From: Nostoc sp. WHI
GTDB lineage: Bacteria; Cyanobacteriota; Cyanobacteriia; Cyanobacteriales; Nostocaceae
NCBI RefSeq assembly: GCF_015714725.1
Contig: NZ_WBKM01000039.1
Location: forward strand, 1-52,951
DNA length: 52,951 nt
Direction of reading: 5' to 3'
Shown here: positions 36,297 through 44,536 of the stretch, one piece after another
Position numbering within the stretch: the first letter of the stretch is position 1
Layout of the letters: each line of letters begins with the position of its first letter
Made by a program: the position numbers and the translations under genes
The notes under the pieces: generated by a model
Told to the model about the DNA's origin: nothing
The model's input: only the letters and a program-made list of their open reading frames with translations
The model's database searches: none

Positions 36297-36918
36297 TCTC
36301 TTAGTCAATAATGCCGGGTTTGGCATGGTTACTGCGATCGAAGAAGCCACCGATGCCGAAGTCCGCAAACAGTATGATACCAACGTGTTTGGGTTATTGA
36401 ACGTGACTCGTGCGGTGTTGCCGTACCTGCGCCAGCAAAAATCCGGGCGGGTCATCAATATCACGTCCTTGTTCGGCTACGATGCAGTTCCGGGCTGGGG
36501 ATTGTACGGGTCTACCAAATTTGCGATCGAAGGTCTCTCGAAAGGGTTAGCGGTTGAACTAGCACCACTCGGCATCCACGTCACCGCAGTAGCTCCCGGT
36601 CTTTTTAGTACCGACTTCCTGAGCGCTGAATCTTATGTAGCCGCTAAAACCATTATCGACGATTACCAGGAAACAGTAGGACCGATGCGTAGCGGAGCCG
36701 ATGCGCTACACAGAAACCAACCTGGCGATCCGAAAAAGTTTGCTCAGGTGATTATTCAACTCGCCAATACAGAACGTCCGCCACTGCATTTGCCCGTCGG
36801 GAAGGATGCGATCGCGATGTACCAGAGCAACGCCGCGAAAATGGCACAGGAAATCGAAGCATGGCTGCCAGTCGCTACCATGACCTGCAACCTTCACACA
36901 TTATTTCCAAAACTGAAG
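36286..36918 (+). pseudogene. Short-chain dehydrogenase, truncated at both ends
   Basis: The recognisable part begins RVDLLVNNAGFGMVTAIEEA, so the N-terminal TGxxxGIG cofactor loop is missing. The catalytic Ser and YGSTK (in ITSLFGYDAVPGWGLYGSTK) are present, and NQPGDPKKFAQVIIQLANTE follows as in the family. The ATG at 36262 belongs to an out-of-frame piece of the PAS fragment and is not its true start. The 3' end has no stop: at 36885 the frame enters a leader-like sequence (CNLHTLFPKL) and runs on into the next SDR gene. A 456-residue fusion could be translated, but the first half cannot bind cofactor normally. Confidence 0.75.
36885..36908 (+). repeat. 24-base leader repeat, copy 1
   Basis: It is identical in 23 of 24 positions to 38181-38204 (CTGCAAC-C/A-TTCACACATTA-TTTCC). 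Each copy precedes an SDR gene, by 10 and 14 bases respectively. Confidence 0.8.
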
Positions 36919-37632
36919 ATGAAAACTCAAGATTCCGTAGTCTTTATTTCTGGCGCTAGTCGCGGCTTAGGCTTGGCATTCGCGCACGAGGCACTTGACC
37001 GTGGGGCCAAAAAGGTCTACGCCGGGGTGCGTAGTCCGACTGAAGCCAAAACGCCAGGTATCATTCAGGTCAAACTCGATGTGACCGATCCTACCTCGAT
37101 CGCTGCGGCCGTGACACAGTGCGGCGATACCACTGTGCTGGTCAACAACGCGGGTATTGGTCGGCTCACCAGCAGTACCCTAGATCCAACCATGATCGAC
37201 ATCGCGCGGGAAGTTTTCGAGACTAACTACTATGGCATGATTCTGGTCAGCCAGGCATTTGCTCCAATTCTTGCCAAGAATGGGGGTGGAGCGGTCATCA
37301 ATGTTTTGTCGGATGCCACCTGGTATGCACGTCCAATACTTGCAGCGTATTCCGCCTCGAAGTCAGCGGCGTGGAGCTTTACCAATGCCTTACGCATCGA
37401 TCTGCGGAACCAGAAGACATTAGTGCTCGGTCTGCATGTCAGCTTTATAGATACCGACATGACCAAAGGCTTCGAGATGAAGAAGATCCATCCACGGCAG
37501 GTTGCCGAAGCCGCCCTGACTGGCATTGAGGACAACAAGGAAGAGGTACTGGCCGACGACTTCACCAGGGAAGTTAAGCGAAGCCTTGGCAATGAGCAGT
37601 CGATATATTTGAATCCGCCGGAAATCGGCTGA
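36919..37632 (+). CDS. Short-chain dehydrogenase/reductase, 237 aa
   Basis: A complete SDR begins at the internal ATG 36919 (MKTQDSVVFISGASRGLGLA). The cofactor loop is SGASRGLG, an NNAG motif follows (VLVNNAGIGRL), and the catalytic Ser, Tyr and Lys are in NVLSDATWYARPILAAYSAS and YSASK. The 237-residue length is normal. The same frame is open upstream into the truncated SDR, so either an internal start or a fused protein is used. No clear ribosome site is seen before the ATG. It resembles SDRs of the csgA/sniffer-like group; the substrate is unknown. Base composition is richer in G+C than the surrounding chromosome. Confidence 0.82.
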   Translation: MKTQDSVVFISGASRGLGLAFAHEALDRGAKKVYAGVRSPTEAKTPGIIQVKLDVTDPTSIAAAVTQCGDTTVLVNNAGIGRLTSSTLDPTMIDIAREVFETNYYGMILVSQAFAPILAKNGGGAVINVLSDATWYARPILAAYSASKSAAWSFTNALRIDLRNQKTLVLGLHVSFIDTDMTKGFEMKKIHPRQVAEAALTGIEDNKEEVLADDFTREVKRSLGNEQSIYLNPPEIG

Positions 37633-38218
37633 ACGCAGTTCGTTCGTAAGCACAGGTGTGCAGTCCTTGGGTAAGAACTGGAAGATGAAGCCATCACCAG
37701 TAATGCACGCACTGATTGTCAATGATTTTCAAACTGCGTTGGGAAAGGACAACATGCAAAGAAAAACATTCATGTTCTCTGATCTGGAGCTACCTTGATC
37801 TGTTTGGATTAGATGAAGTTGATTGATTAGTGTTGGTTGATCAATCTCCGTTGGTCGTTTCGCGATCGCATTGGAACGCTCAAGAAATCGCAGAGTCCAG
37901 GGCAGTGTTTACTGCCGAACAACTCAATGCAGCAGTATACACTCTAGAGAATGGCAACGCTGAGGAACTGACTCGAAGCCTTCTCACTTCAATGGTCACG
38001 CCAGCTATGTCATAGGAGCAGTTTGAGTGGATCATTGAGTGCAATCAACGCTTGCCACGCGCGTTGGCGAAGCCTACCGTAGGTAATCGCTGCAACGCTA
38101 CTGTACAACCACGCTCACACCGACTGGCGCGATCAAATTGTCAGGATTCGTAGATCAATCAAAGCATTCCTGAGCTTGATCTGCAACATTCACACATTAT
38201 TTCCTTAGGAGTTTTACT
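37633..38218. other. Gap between SDR genes, with a probable decayed gene
   Basis: From about 37830 a frame reads RAVFTAEQLNAAVYTLENGN and AEELTRSLLTSMVTPAM, then a stop, then in the same frame EQFEWIIECNQRLPR. After a short repeat (GCGTTGGCGAAGCCTACCG, about 38060-38085) another frame reads ATLLYNHAHTDWRDQIVRIR. This looks like one small hypothetical gene broken by a stop and a repeat. The rest of the stretch shows nothing I can assign. Confidence 0.35.
38181..38204 (+). repeat. 24-base leader repeat, copy 2
   Basis: It precedes the SDR gene at 38219, just before its AGGAG ribosome site. See copy 1 at 36885-36908. Confidence 0.8.
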
Positions 38219-38932
38219 ATGGGCATCGAACAGAAAGTCGCTATTATTACTGGTGCATCGCAGGGCATCGGCGCAGCCCTTGTCAAGGCGTACCGCGATC
38301 GCAACTATCGGGTGGTCGCCACCTCGCGCTCGATCGAGCCGTCGGACGATGATGCAATTCTCACAGTACCTGGCGACATCGCCGATCGAAAAACCGCCGA
38401 GCGTGCTATTTCCGAAGGCGTGTCCCGCTTTGGGCGCATCGACACGCTCATCAACAACGCGGGTATCTTCATCGCCAAGCCATTTACCCAATACACCGAG
38501 GCTGACTACGAGGTATATCTGGGCACTAATGTCACTGGCTTCTTTCACATGACGCAACTCGCCATCGCCGAGATGGAGAAGCAGGGCAGCGGTCATATCG
38601 TGCAGATATCGACGAGCCTGGTTGACAACCCGATCGCTGGCGTACCATCTGTACTCGCATCACTCACAAAAGGCGGACTGAATAGCGCGACCAGATCGCT
38701 GGCGATCGAGTATGCCAAGCGCGGTATCCGGGTGAACGCGATCGCGCTGGGTAACATCAAGACGCCAATGCACCCTGCCGAGACCCATGCACAGCTCGCT
38801 GCTATGCACCCAATTGATCGTATGGGCGAAATCTCTGACATCGTTGATGCAATCTTCTACCTCGAATCAGCCAACTTCGTGACGGGCGAAATCCTTCACG
38901 TCGATGGTGGACAGAGTGCGGGGCACTCGTAG
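38219..38932 (+). CDS. SDR-family protein lacking the catalytic tyrosine
   Basis: The 237 residues have a normal cofactor loop (IITGASQGIGAAL), an NNAG motif (TLINNAGIFIAKP), and the C-terminal LESANFVTGEILHVDGGQSA typical of classical SDRs. Where YxxxK is expected the sequence is VPSVLASLTKGGLNSATRSL: the Lys is kept, but Ala replaces Tyr. A subgroup of SDRs shares this ASLTK form, so it may not be a random mutation, but classical reductase chemistry is doubtful. ATG 38219 follows AGGAG by 8 bases. It is followed by the VOC gene 56 bases downstream and probably co-transcribed with it. Confidence 0.85.
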   Translation: MGIEQKVAIITGASQGIGAALVKAYRDRNYRVVATSRSIEPSDDDAILTVPGDIADRKTAERAISEGVSRFGRIDTLINNAGIFIAKPFTQYTEADYEVYLGTNVTGFFHMTQLAIAEMEKQGSGHIVQISTSLVDNPIAGVPSVLASLTKGGLNSATRSLAIEYAKRGIRVNAIALGNIKTPMHPAETHAQLAAMHPIDRMGEISDIVDAIFYLESANFVTGEILHVDGGQSAGHS

Positions 38933-38988
38933 AAGAATGAAAAGTAACCAATTTGAACATCAAACTTACTAACCTAAAGGAGAACAAG

Positions 38989-39678
38989 ATGAGTAGCAAT
39001 CATGTAAACAGTCCAAACATGAAACTCGAAGTTGTGCTGTTCAGCGTTTCCAACGTTGACCGCGCGAAGGCATTCTACGAGAATCTCGGCTGGCGGCTCG
39101 ACATCGATATCGCGGAGGGCGACTTCCGCGGCGTGCAGATGACGCCGCCCAACTCCGAAGCCTCGATCATCTTCGGCAAGGGAGTCACTGCGGACAATCC
39201 TGGCTCGGCGCACAGCCTAATCCTCGCCGTGGACGACCTCGACACCGCCCGCGAAGACTTGATCGCTCGCGGTGTCAACGTGAGCGAAGTCTTCCACTAC
39301 ACCGGCGGCCCCTTCAACAACACCGTGGAGAACCCACGCATCCTCGGGCGTGACCCGCAAGGTCGTTCCTACTTCTCATTTGCCTCATTTGAGGACCTGG
39401 ACGGGAACGTCTGGCTGCTCCAGGAGATCAAGGAGCGACTTCCCGATCGTGAGTGGGAGTTAACGCAGGCACGCGCCGCGGACGTCGCAACCCTTGCAGA
39501 TATCCTCCGTGAGACGGCAGAGTACCACGACCACTACGAGAAAACTCACGCCGAGCATCACTGGTGGGACTGGTACGCGCCGTACCTGAGCGCGCGTCAG
39601 AACGGCAGCAGTCCAGAAGAGGCCGCCGCGGCCGCTGACCGTTACGTGGAGGATGTTTTTCCTGTTCTTTCCAGATGA
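38989..39678 (+). CDS. VOC-family (glyoxalase/dioxygenase-like) protein
   Basis: ATG 38989 is preferred because AAAGGAG lies 7 bases before it; an upstream ATG at 38953 would add 12 residues. The 229-residue product has one VOC unit (about 8-150): LEVVLFSVSNVDRAKAFYEN, HSLILAVDDLDTAREDLIAR and SFEDLDGNVWLLQEIKERLP. The C-terminal 75 residues (TLADILRETAEYHDHYEKTH, HHWWDWYAPYLSARQNGSSP) form a His- and Trp-rich helical extension also known in actinobacterial and proteobacterial homologues. G+C is near 63% in a sampled line, clearly foreign-looking. The reaction is unknown; VOC proteins include glyoxalases and antibiotic- or xenobiotic-modifying enzymes. Confidence 0.85.
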   Translation: MSSNHVNSPNMKLEVVLFSVSNVDRAKAFYENLGWRLDIDIAEGDFRGVQMTPPNSEASIIFGKGVTADNPGSAHSLILAVDDLDTAREDLIARGVNVSEVFHYTGGPFNNTVENPRILGRDPQGRSYFSFASFEDLDGNVWLLQEIKERLPDREWELTQARAADVATLADILRETAEYHDHYEKTHAEHHWWDWYAPYLSARQNGSSPEEAAAAADRYVEDVFPVLSR

Positions 39679-39720
39679 TGCGGTTAGAGTTGCCACACCC
39701 GCCGAGTACGCCGGCGAATA

Positions 39721-39819
39721 GGTAGCGGCAGAGGCTTACGAAGCCAAGTCGGGCACAACCTGCCGCAAGAAGCGCCGCGGGAGTTTGCCAAGGCCATCGT
39801 CGAAGTTGACGGTTACTGA
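39721..39819 (+). pseudogene. C-terminal stub of an alpha/beta hydrolase
   Basis: The frame ending at TGA 39817-39819 reads VGHNLPQEAPREFAKAIVEV DGY with stop. This is the typical C-terminus of an alpha/beta hydrolase, containing the catalytic His (GHNLPQEAP). Nothing of the rest of the gene is present upstream. Confidence 0.6.
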
Positions 39820-39872
39820 TCGGGTTTAGCCTGAGTTGTGAAACGGACAATTTGCAGCAAAGAGAAAACACC

Positions 39873-41249
39873 ATGACCAAACTGAAAAAAATACATTACA
39901 AAACCAAAGCCCGCACCGCAGGTATCTTCGTCTTGCTCTCGCGACTCCTCGTCGCGCTCTTAGCGGTAATGGTGTTTCTGGCACCGCCCGCTCGCCTGCT
40001 TGCACAGCAATTCGCCCAGATCGGCGCACAAACCCAGGTCGCGGGCAAGGCGATCGCAACTGAAGACAACGCCATCCGTCCCTTCCGCGTCCACGTCCCG
40101 CAAGAGGCGCTCGTCGATCTCCGCAGACGCATTGCGGCGACCCGCTGGCCTGACAAGGAGACTGTCGCCGACCAGTCGCAGGGCGTGCAACTGGCGACAA
40201 TGAAGGAACTCGTCCGTTACTGGGGAACGAAGTACGACTGGCAAAAAGCCGAGGCGAAGTTGAATGCTTTACCGCAGTTTGTAACGAACATCGACGGACT
40301 GGACATTCACTTTGTCCACGTCCGCTCCAAAAATCCTAACGCTTTGCCGTTGATAGTCACGCACGGATGGCCCGGATCGGTATTTGAACAGCTAAAGATC
40401 ATTGGTCCGCTGACCGACCCGACAGCCTACAGGGGACGCCCGGAGGACGCCTTCGACCTGGTTATTCCGTCAATTCCCGGCTTCGGCTTCTCCAGCAAGC
40501 CGACGGGCAAAGGTTGGAACCCCGACCATATTGCGCGAGCCTGGGCGGAGCTGATGAAGCGCCTCGGGTACACCCGCTACGTCGCCCAGGGCGGCGACTG
40601 GGGGTCCCCCATCTCCAGTGCGATGGCGCGCCAGGCACCAGCAGGATTACTCGGCAACATCAACTTGCCGGCGACGATCCCGCCCGACGTGGCTGCGGTG
40701 CTCGCCAACGGAGGGTCTGCGCCTGCGGGACTCTCCGAGAAGGAACGCGCGGCGTTCGACTCACTCGACACGTTAAAGAACAAACGGGCCTACGCCGCGG
40801 TGATGGGTACGCAACCGCAGGTAGTCGGGTACGGTCTGACAGACTCGCCAATCGGACTCGCGGCGTGGATGCTCGGGCATCCAGGCTTCGCGCAGTGGAC
40901 GTACAGAGGTGGCGATTCCGAAAAGTCCCCGACGAAAGACGAGGTGCTGGACGACATTATGCTGTACTGGCTAACGAACAGTGCGGTCTCATCAGCTCGG
41001 CTGTACTGGGAGAACAAAAACACCAGTCTCTTGAACGCGGCGGCGCAGAAGACCGCCGATATCTCGCTCCCGGTAGCCATCACGGTATTTCCGGAGGAGT
41101 TATATCGCGCTCCAGAGACGTGGGCCCGACGCGCCTATCGCAACCTGAGCTACTTCCATGAGGCTGATAAGGGCGGCCACTTCCCGGCATGGGAACAGCC
41201 GCAGCTCTTCTCTGAGGAGATCCGCGCGGCGTTCAAGTCACTGCGTTAG
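39873..41249 (+). CDS. EPHX1-type epoxide hydrolase with N-terminal membrane/signal segment
   Basis: The 458-residue alpha/beta hydrolase starts at ATG 39873; an in-frame TTG at 39852 is less likely. A hydrophobic segment (about 19-42, LSRLLVALLAVMVFLAPPAR) looks like a signal peptide or membrane anchor. It is followed by the epoxide-hydrolase N-terminal domain (RPFRVHVPQEALVDLRRRIA, DWQKAEAKLNALPQF). Active-site elements are HGWPGS (oxyanion), GGDWGS (nucleophile Asp) and GGHFPAWEQP (His). Similar proteins in soil bacteria hydrolyse epoxides to diols. G+C and codon use are high, as in the VOC gene. It probably ends the acquired cassette. Confidence 0.9.
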   Translation: MTKLKKIHYKTKARTAGIFVLLSRLLVALLAVMVFLAPPARLLAQQFAQIGAQTQVAGKAIATEDNAIRPFRVHVPQEALVDLRRRIAATRWPDKETVADQSQGVQLATMKELVRYWGTKYDWQKAEAKLNALPQFVTNIDGLDIHFVHVRSKNPNALPLIVTHGWPGSVFEQLKIIGPLTDPTAYRGRPEDAFDLVIPSIPGFGFSSKPTGKGWNPDHIARAWAELMKRLGYTRYVAQGGDWGSPISSAMARQAPAGLLGNINLPATIPPDVAAVLANGGSAPAGLSEKERAAFDSLDTLKNKRAYAAVMGTQPQVVGYGLTDSPIGLAAWMLGHPGFAQWTYRGGDSEKSPTKDEVLDDIMLYWLTNSAVSSARLYWENKNTSLLNAAAQKTADISLPVAITVFPEELYRAPETWARRAYRNLSYFHEADKGGHFPAWEQPQLFSEEIRAAFKSLR

Positions 41250-41533
41250 TTGGAGAGAGATCGCAGGTCTGTCTCAATAAAGCATTTTTAACTCTCTCGT
41301 TAGAAATTTTTGAAGCGGCGGGCGGCGGCAGACATTTCACATTCATTGAGAATCCAGAAAAATAATGAGTTTTACACGATTTTTTACCCTCGCAAATCCC
41401 TCGCTTGACAATTTCTCTTTTTCCTTAACTTGTCACCAATGAGTACCAGCAGGTTAAACTGTTGAGGAATAAATTTCAGTGGTGGTTGAGTAGAGTGAAT
41501 CGATCTAGGCAAGTCGCTCTCCAGATTGTATTT

Positions 41534-41785
41534 CTAGCGATTGTACAGCTTTTGCATAGACGCTGAGTCGCTAGTCGTCACTCGTTCTCCTAATATTCTG
41601 TCACCGTAAGCAATCCCCAGATTATTTTGCGTCATTGCCCAATCAACAGGAAAGACGCTGCGGGTGTAAACAGTGAGGGCGATTTCGTAGCAAGCGATCG
41701 CAATTTCCATGTTGCTGGCTTTGCTACCCAAAGGAAACTGTTGAATCAGATTACCAGTACTTTTTACACAACTAACTTTCCCCAT
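41534..41785 (-). pseudogene. TPR-protein fragment
   Basis: The core reads [20 protein letters not shown], then [20 protein letters not shown], the repeat unit of large cyanobacterial TPR proteins (often with CHAT domains). Only about one and a half units remain, with unrelated sequence at both ends. It is a relic. The preceding 41250-41533 holds nothing recognisable. Confidence 0.7.
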
Positions 41786-41893
41786 TAACCGAGAAGTATA
41801 GCCTCTCCACCACCCCCGCTAACAGTGCAACTTAGACGGAGTGATTTGTCGCAAACATTTTTTGTATTAGTAGTTAATACCAATTGGAAAAAA

Positions 41894-41957
41894 GAATGCG
41901 ACAAATAGACCATTTGTAGAGACGCGATGAATCGCGTCTTCACCCAAGGACGTATTG
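41894..41957. repeat. 64-bp palindromic repeat, copy A
   Basis: GAATGCGACAAATAGACC through CGTATTG, with the palindrome GACGCGAT-GA-ATCGCGTC. It is almost identical to 43064-43125. The CGTATTG end links it to the 134-bp element family. The pair flanks tRNA-Ala and trhO. Confidence 0.85.
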
Positions 41958-41998
41958 CAATCATTAACTGAGCTGCAACGCCGACTCTGAGCTGACAA

Positions 41999-42071
41999 TG
42001 GAGGTTAGCGGACTCGAACCGCTGACATCCTGCTTGCAAAGCAGGCGCTCTACCAACTGAGCTAAACCCCC
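41999..42071 (-). tRNA. tRNA-Ala (anticodon TGC)
   Basis: The reverse complement folds into a standard 73-base cloverleaf without encoded CCA: acceptor GGGGGTT / AACCTCC (one G-U), D-arm TTTAGCTCAGTTGGTAGAGC, anticodon arm CCTGCTTTGCAAGCAGG with TGC, and T-arm GCGGTTCGAGTCCGC. The discriminator is A. It lies at the right edge of the scrambled region, with its 3' end facing it. Confidence 0.96.
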
Positions 42072-42142
42072 GTAAAATTAAAATAGCAGGCAACTTTGTT
42101 TGTCCTTGTTATTCTAACTTATATTGTTCCGTTACCAAAGGG

Positions 42143-43063
42143 ATGAAGCCAGAAAATATCCAAGTTATCGCAGCATTGTATAAATTCGTCAAGCTGCCAG
42201 ATTTTGCCGAGAAACGAGATTCTTTGCTATCTTACTGCCAAGCGCAAGGTGTCAAGGGGACAATTTTGCTAGCACAAGAAGGCATTAATGGTACAATTGC
42301 GGGTTCGCGTCAGGCAATTGATTCTGTTCTTTGGTTTCTACGTTCTGATTCCCGTCTAGCAGACCTAGAATACAAAGAGTCTTATACTGAAACCCCGCCT
42401 TTTGAACGAATGAAGGTGCGATTGAAGCCAGAAATTGTCACTTTGGGATTACCTGAAATTGACCCAAATGAGCAAGTTGGCATCTATGTTAGTCCCCAGG
42501 AATGGAATGATTTAATTTCTAATCCAGAAGTAACCGTGATTGATACCCGTAATGATTATGAGGTGAATATCGGTACTTTCCAAGGAGCAGAAAATCCCCA
42601 AACTGGCTCATTCCGAGAATTTCCCAATTATGTGCTAAACCATCTTGACCCAACTAAACACAAAAAGGTTGCTCTGTTTTGTACGGGCGGCATTCGCTGT
42701 GAAAAAGCTTCATCTTTCATGCTTGCCCAAGGCTTTGCAGAAGTTTATCATCTCAAAGGCGGCATTCTCAAGTATTTGGAAGAAGTTCCAGCCCAAGAAA
42801 GTTTATGGCAGGGAGAGTGTTTTGTCTTTGATGAGCGCGTAGCCGTCAGTCATGGATTGGAAGAAGGCAGTTGTGACCGGTGCTTCAGTTGTGGGTGTCC
42901 AATTTCTGAGGAAGACAAGGCATCTCCTAAATATGAGAAAGGTATCTCCTGTCCCTATTGTTTTGATAGCCTTACTGAGGAGAAAAGAGCGCGTCAGCAG
43001 CAAAAATTGCGGCACTATCAAAGCCAAGTTGCTAACAAAAACCGGGATGTAATACCAATTTGA
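42143..43063 (+). CDS. trhO: tRNA uridine 5-hydroxylase TrhO (rhodanese-like, YceA)
   Basis: TrhO hydroxylates U34 of some tRNAs with oxygen as the first step to 5-methoxyuridine-type modifications. The 306 residues have the acylphosphatase-like N-terminal domain ([20 protein letters not shown]) and a rhodanese domain (about 120-220, [20 protein letters not shown]) with the active-site loop [18 protein letters not shown]-terminal Cys cluster ([14 protein letters not shown] and SCPYCFDSL) follows. The stop and final residues VIPI lie in a copy of the dispersed repeat found at 41894. The tRNA-Ala gene is divergent, 72 bases away. Confidence 0.93.
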   Translation: MKPENIQVIAALYKFVKLPDFAEKRDSLLSYCQAQGVKGTILLAQEGINGTIAGSRQAIDSVLWFLRSDSRLADLEYKESYTETPPFERMKVRLKPEIVTLGLPEIDPNEQVGIYVSPQEWNDLISNPEVTVIDTRNDYEVNIGTFQGAENPQTGSFREFPNYVLNHLDPTKHKKVALFCTGGIRCEKASSFMLAQGFAEVYHLKGGILKYLEEVPAQESLWQGECFVFDERVAVSHGLEEGSCDRCFSCGCPISEEDKASPKYEKGISCPYCFDSLTEEKRARQQQKLRHYQSQVANKNRDVIPI

Positions 43064-43125
43064 GAATGCGACAAATAGACCATTTGTAGAGACGCGATGA
43101 ATCGCGTCTTTACCCAAGCGTATTG
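43064..43125. repeat. 64-bp palindromic repeat, copy B
   Basis: It directly follows the trhO stop; the preceding AATACCAATT is also shared with copy A (41876-41886). Confidence 0.85.
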
Positions 43126-43205
43126 GGGTAAGGGACATGAACCGAAATGATTTTTAATCTAAAATCTAAAATTGGCACAGTCAAGAGTCATTAGTTATTC
43201 TCCTC

Positions 43206-43502
43206 CTAACCCTCTGCTACCACTCCCGCACTCACCCTTTCTGATGCACCACCAGGTATTCTCAGTTTGGCATAATCGCCACTGAGTTTAACTTGTGAAG
43301 GTGGTTGGTGTAGGACTGCACAGCATCTTTGGACTGCGGCTTGGTACTCTCGCCATTGCTTACGGATTTCTTTACTGGCAGCATCTTGACCTAAGTCTGA
43401 AAATTTTAGCCCTGCACGAATTAGCCAAGATTCTACGTCAGTTGTTTCACCAACTATTTCCAAAATGGGATTAATATTTTCCATGAGTAATCTCTGATAC
43501 AT
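43206..43502 (-). CDS. Hypothetical protein, 92-98 aa
   Basis: I do not recognise a named family. The product reads MENINPILEIVGETTDVESW from the second ATG (43484), which I think the more likely start, or has six more residues from 43502. It is helical and basic in the middle (SKEIRKQWREYQAAVQRCCA) and ends RIPGGASERVSAGVVAEG. There is no signal peptide. It is a single gene between trhO and the outer-membrane-like gene. Confidence 0.55.
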   Translation of the reverse strand: MYQRLLMENINPILEIVGETTDVESWLIRAGLKFSDLGQDAASKEIRKQWREYQAAVQRCCAVLHQPPSQVKLSGDYAKLRIPGGASERVSAGVVAEG

Positions 43503-43707
43503 TTATTGAAAATTTATACTTTTAATTTAAGATAAATTATCAATAATAACCAATATCATTTTTTTCTAAAAATGATAAATAAAAATGATTGACAAAACAG
43601 TTCACATCTGAGATTGTAAACTCAGATGTGACAGAATAAATCGCGATCGCAGCTGGCAGATATCATTGCTTTAGCTTCCGAATCAGCTGTTTTCTAGCTC
43701 GCAATCA

Positions 43708-44220
43708 CTAGAAGCGGTAGCCTAATCCTGCTTGGAAACTGACGGCATCAGCATCACTGTTTCTGTAGGCACCAATGCCCCATTTGGTATCGCCATAAGC
43801 AATGACATTGTTCCTAATTTCTGACTCAATACCGAGGGTGACTACAGGTGCATTCTGATTGCCCAACGGGGTTCTTTGACCTTCATCAGTCACAAAAGAA
43901 TAACCACCACCGAAGTAAAGGTTAGTGTTTCTAGCAATAGGTGCATCATAAGTCACTATGGGCATAATTGCAGCGGCATCACCACCATACAACACAGAAC
44001 CCCGTACTGAAACAGGTGTTTTGGGAACGGCGTATCGTCCTTGAATATTGCCACCAAGTTGCGCTTCATCGTTTCCTTGTCCGCCATTGGTTGCACCAGC
44101 CGCAATACCAACACCGACGTAGTTAGCGTTTGTACCTGCTGTTTGAGCAGAAGCAATGCCAGATGAAAGGATAATGGAAGCAACAGCAAGTGCAGAGGCA
44201 GCTAATTTTGTAAGTTTCAT
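43708..44220 (-). CDS. Small outer-membrane beta-barrel-like protein
   Basis: From ATG 44220 (MKLTKLAASALAVASIILSS) the 170-residue product has a clear Sec signal peptide with an ASAQ cleavage region. It then has alternating strands rich in Gly, Tyr and Asn: GRYAVPKTPVSVRGSVLYGG, TNLYFGGGYSFVTDEGQRTP and NNVIAYGDTKWGIGAYRN. It ends SFQAGLGYRF, with the C-terminal Phe expected for outer-membrane barrel insertion. A longer ORF start at 44253 would bury the signal peptide. Function unknown; by length it would be an 8-strand barrel. Confidence 0.8.
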   Translation of the reverse strand: MKLTKLAASALAVASIILSSGIASAQTAGTNANYVGVGIAAGATNGGQGNDEAQLGGNIQGRYAVPKTPVSVRGSVLYGGDAAAIMPIVTYDAPIARNTNLYFGGGYSFVTDEGQRTPLGNQNAPVVTLGIESEIRNNVIAYGDTKWGIGAYRNSDADAVSFQAGLGYRF

Positions 44221-44261
44221 AGGATTCTTGTTACCAGAGTTAGTTAAAATCAATGTTCTCT

Positions 44262-44305
44262 AGTACTAGAATCTCTTTTTTTACAAAATGTAACCTCACG
44301 CATCT
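44262..44305. repeat. 44-bp dispersed repeat, copy 1
   Basis: AGTACTAGAATCTC, a T-run, ACAAAATGTAACCTCACGCA. The second copy is at 50394-50437. Downstream, CACCC...GGGTG pairs loosely, as the stronger hairpin does at the second copy. Confidence 0.75.
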
Positions 44306-44536
44306 GGCTCACCCTACTGGCTGAATTATTTCTCATCCATTTGGGTGTACCAACTGAAATATTTAAAATTCTTTAAATCGAGTCGTGGGTGCGATCGCTG
44401 CCTGAACTATGCTATTAGAGTTCCACTGCATGCAATAGATATCTCCAGAAATTAAATATGCTTTATCTAGAGAGACGTAATTTTTTAATTAGCTCTACCT
44501 CAATTAAAAATTAAACTTGCACAGAGAAAAAAGCAA

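Noticed and set aside
37230..37712. Minus-strand ORFs opposite the second SDR
   Set aside because: They are shadows of the SDR gene with no motif of their own.
39428..39880. Minus-strand ORF of 150 codons opposite the VOC gene
   Set aside because: It overlaps the VOC gene fully; the VOC frame has clear domain motifs and a good ribosome site.
40514..41161. Plus-strand ORF of 215 codons
   Set aside because: It is a shifted-frame shadow of the high-G+C epoxide hydrolase; long empty frames are common in such composition.
41999..42071. tRNA-Ala as a proven integration site
   Set aside because: I found no integrase gene and no second copy of the tRNA 3' end near 35.3 kb, so it is kept only as context.
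41785..42093. Minus-strand ORF of 102 codons
   Set aside because: It runs straight through the tRNA-Ala gene and the palindromic repeat; the product has no protein-like pattern.
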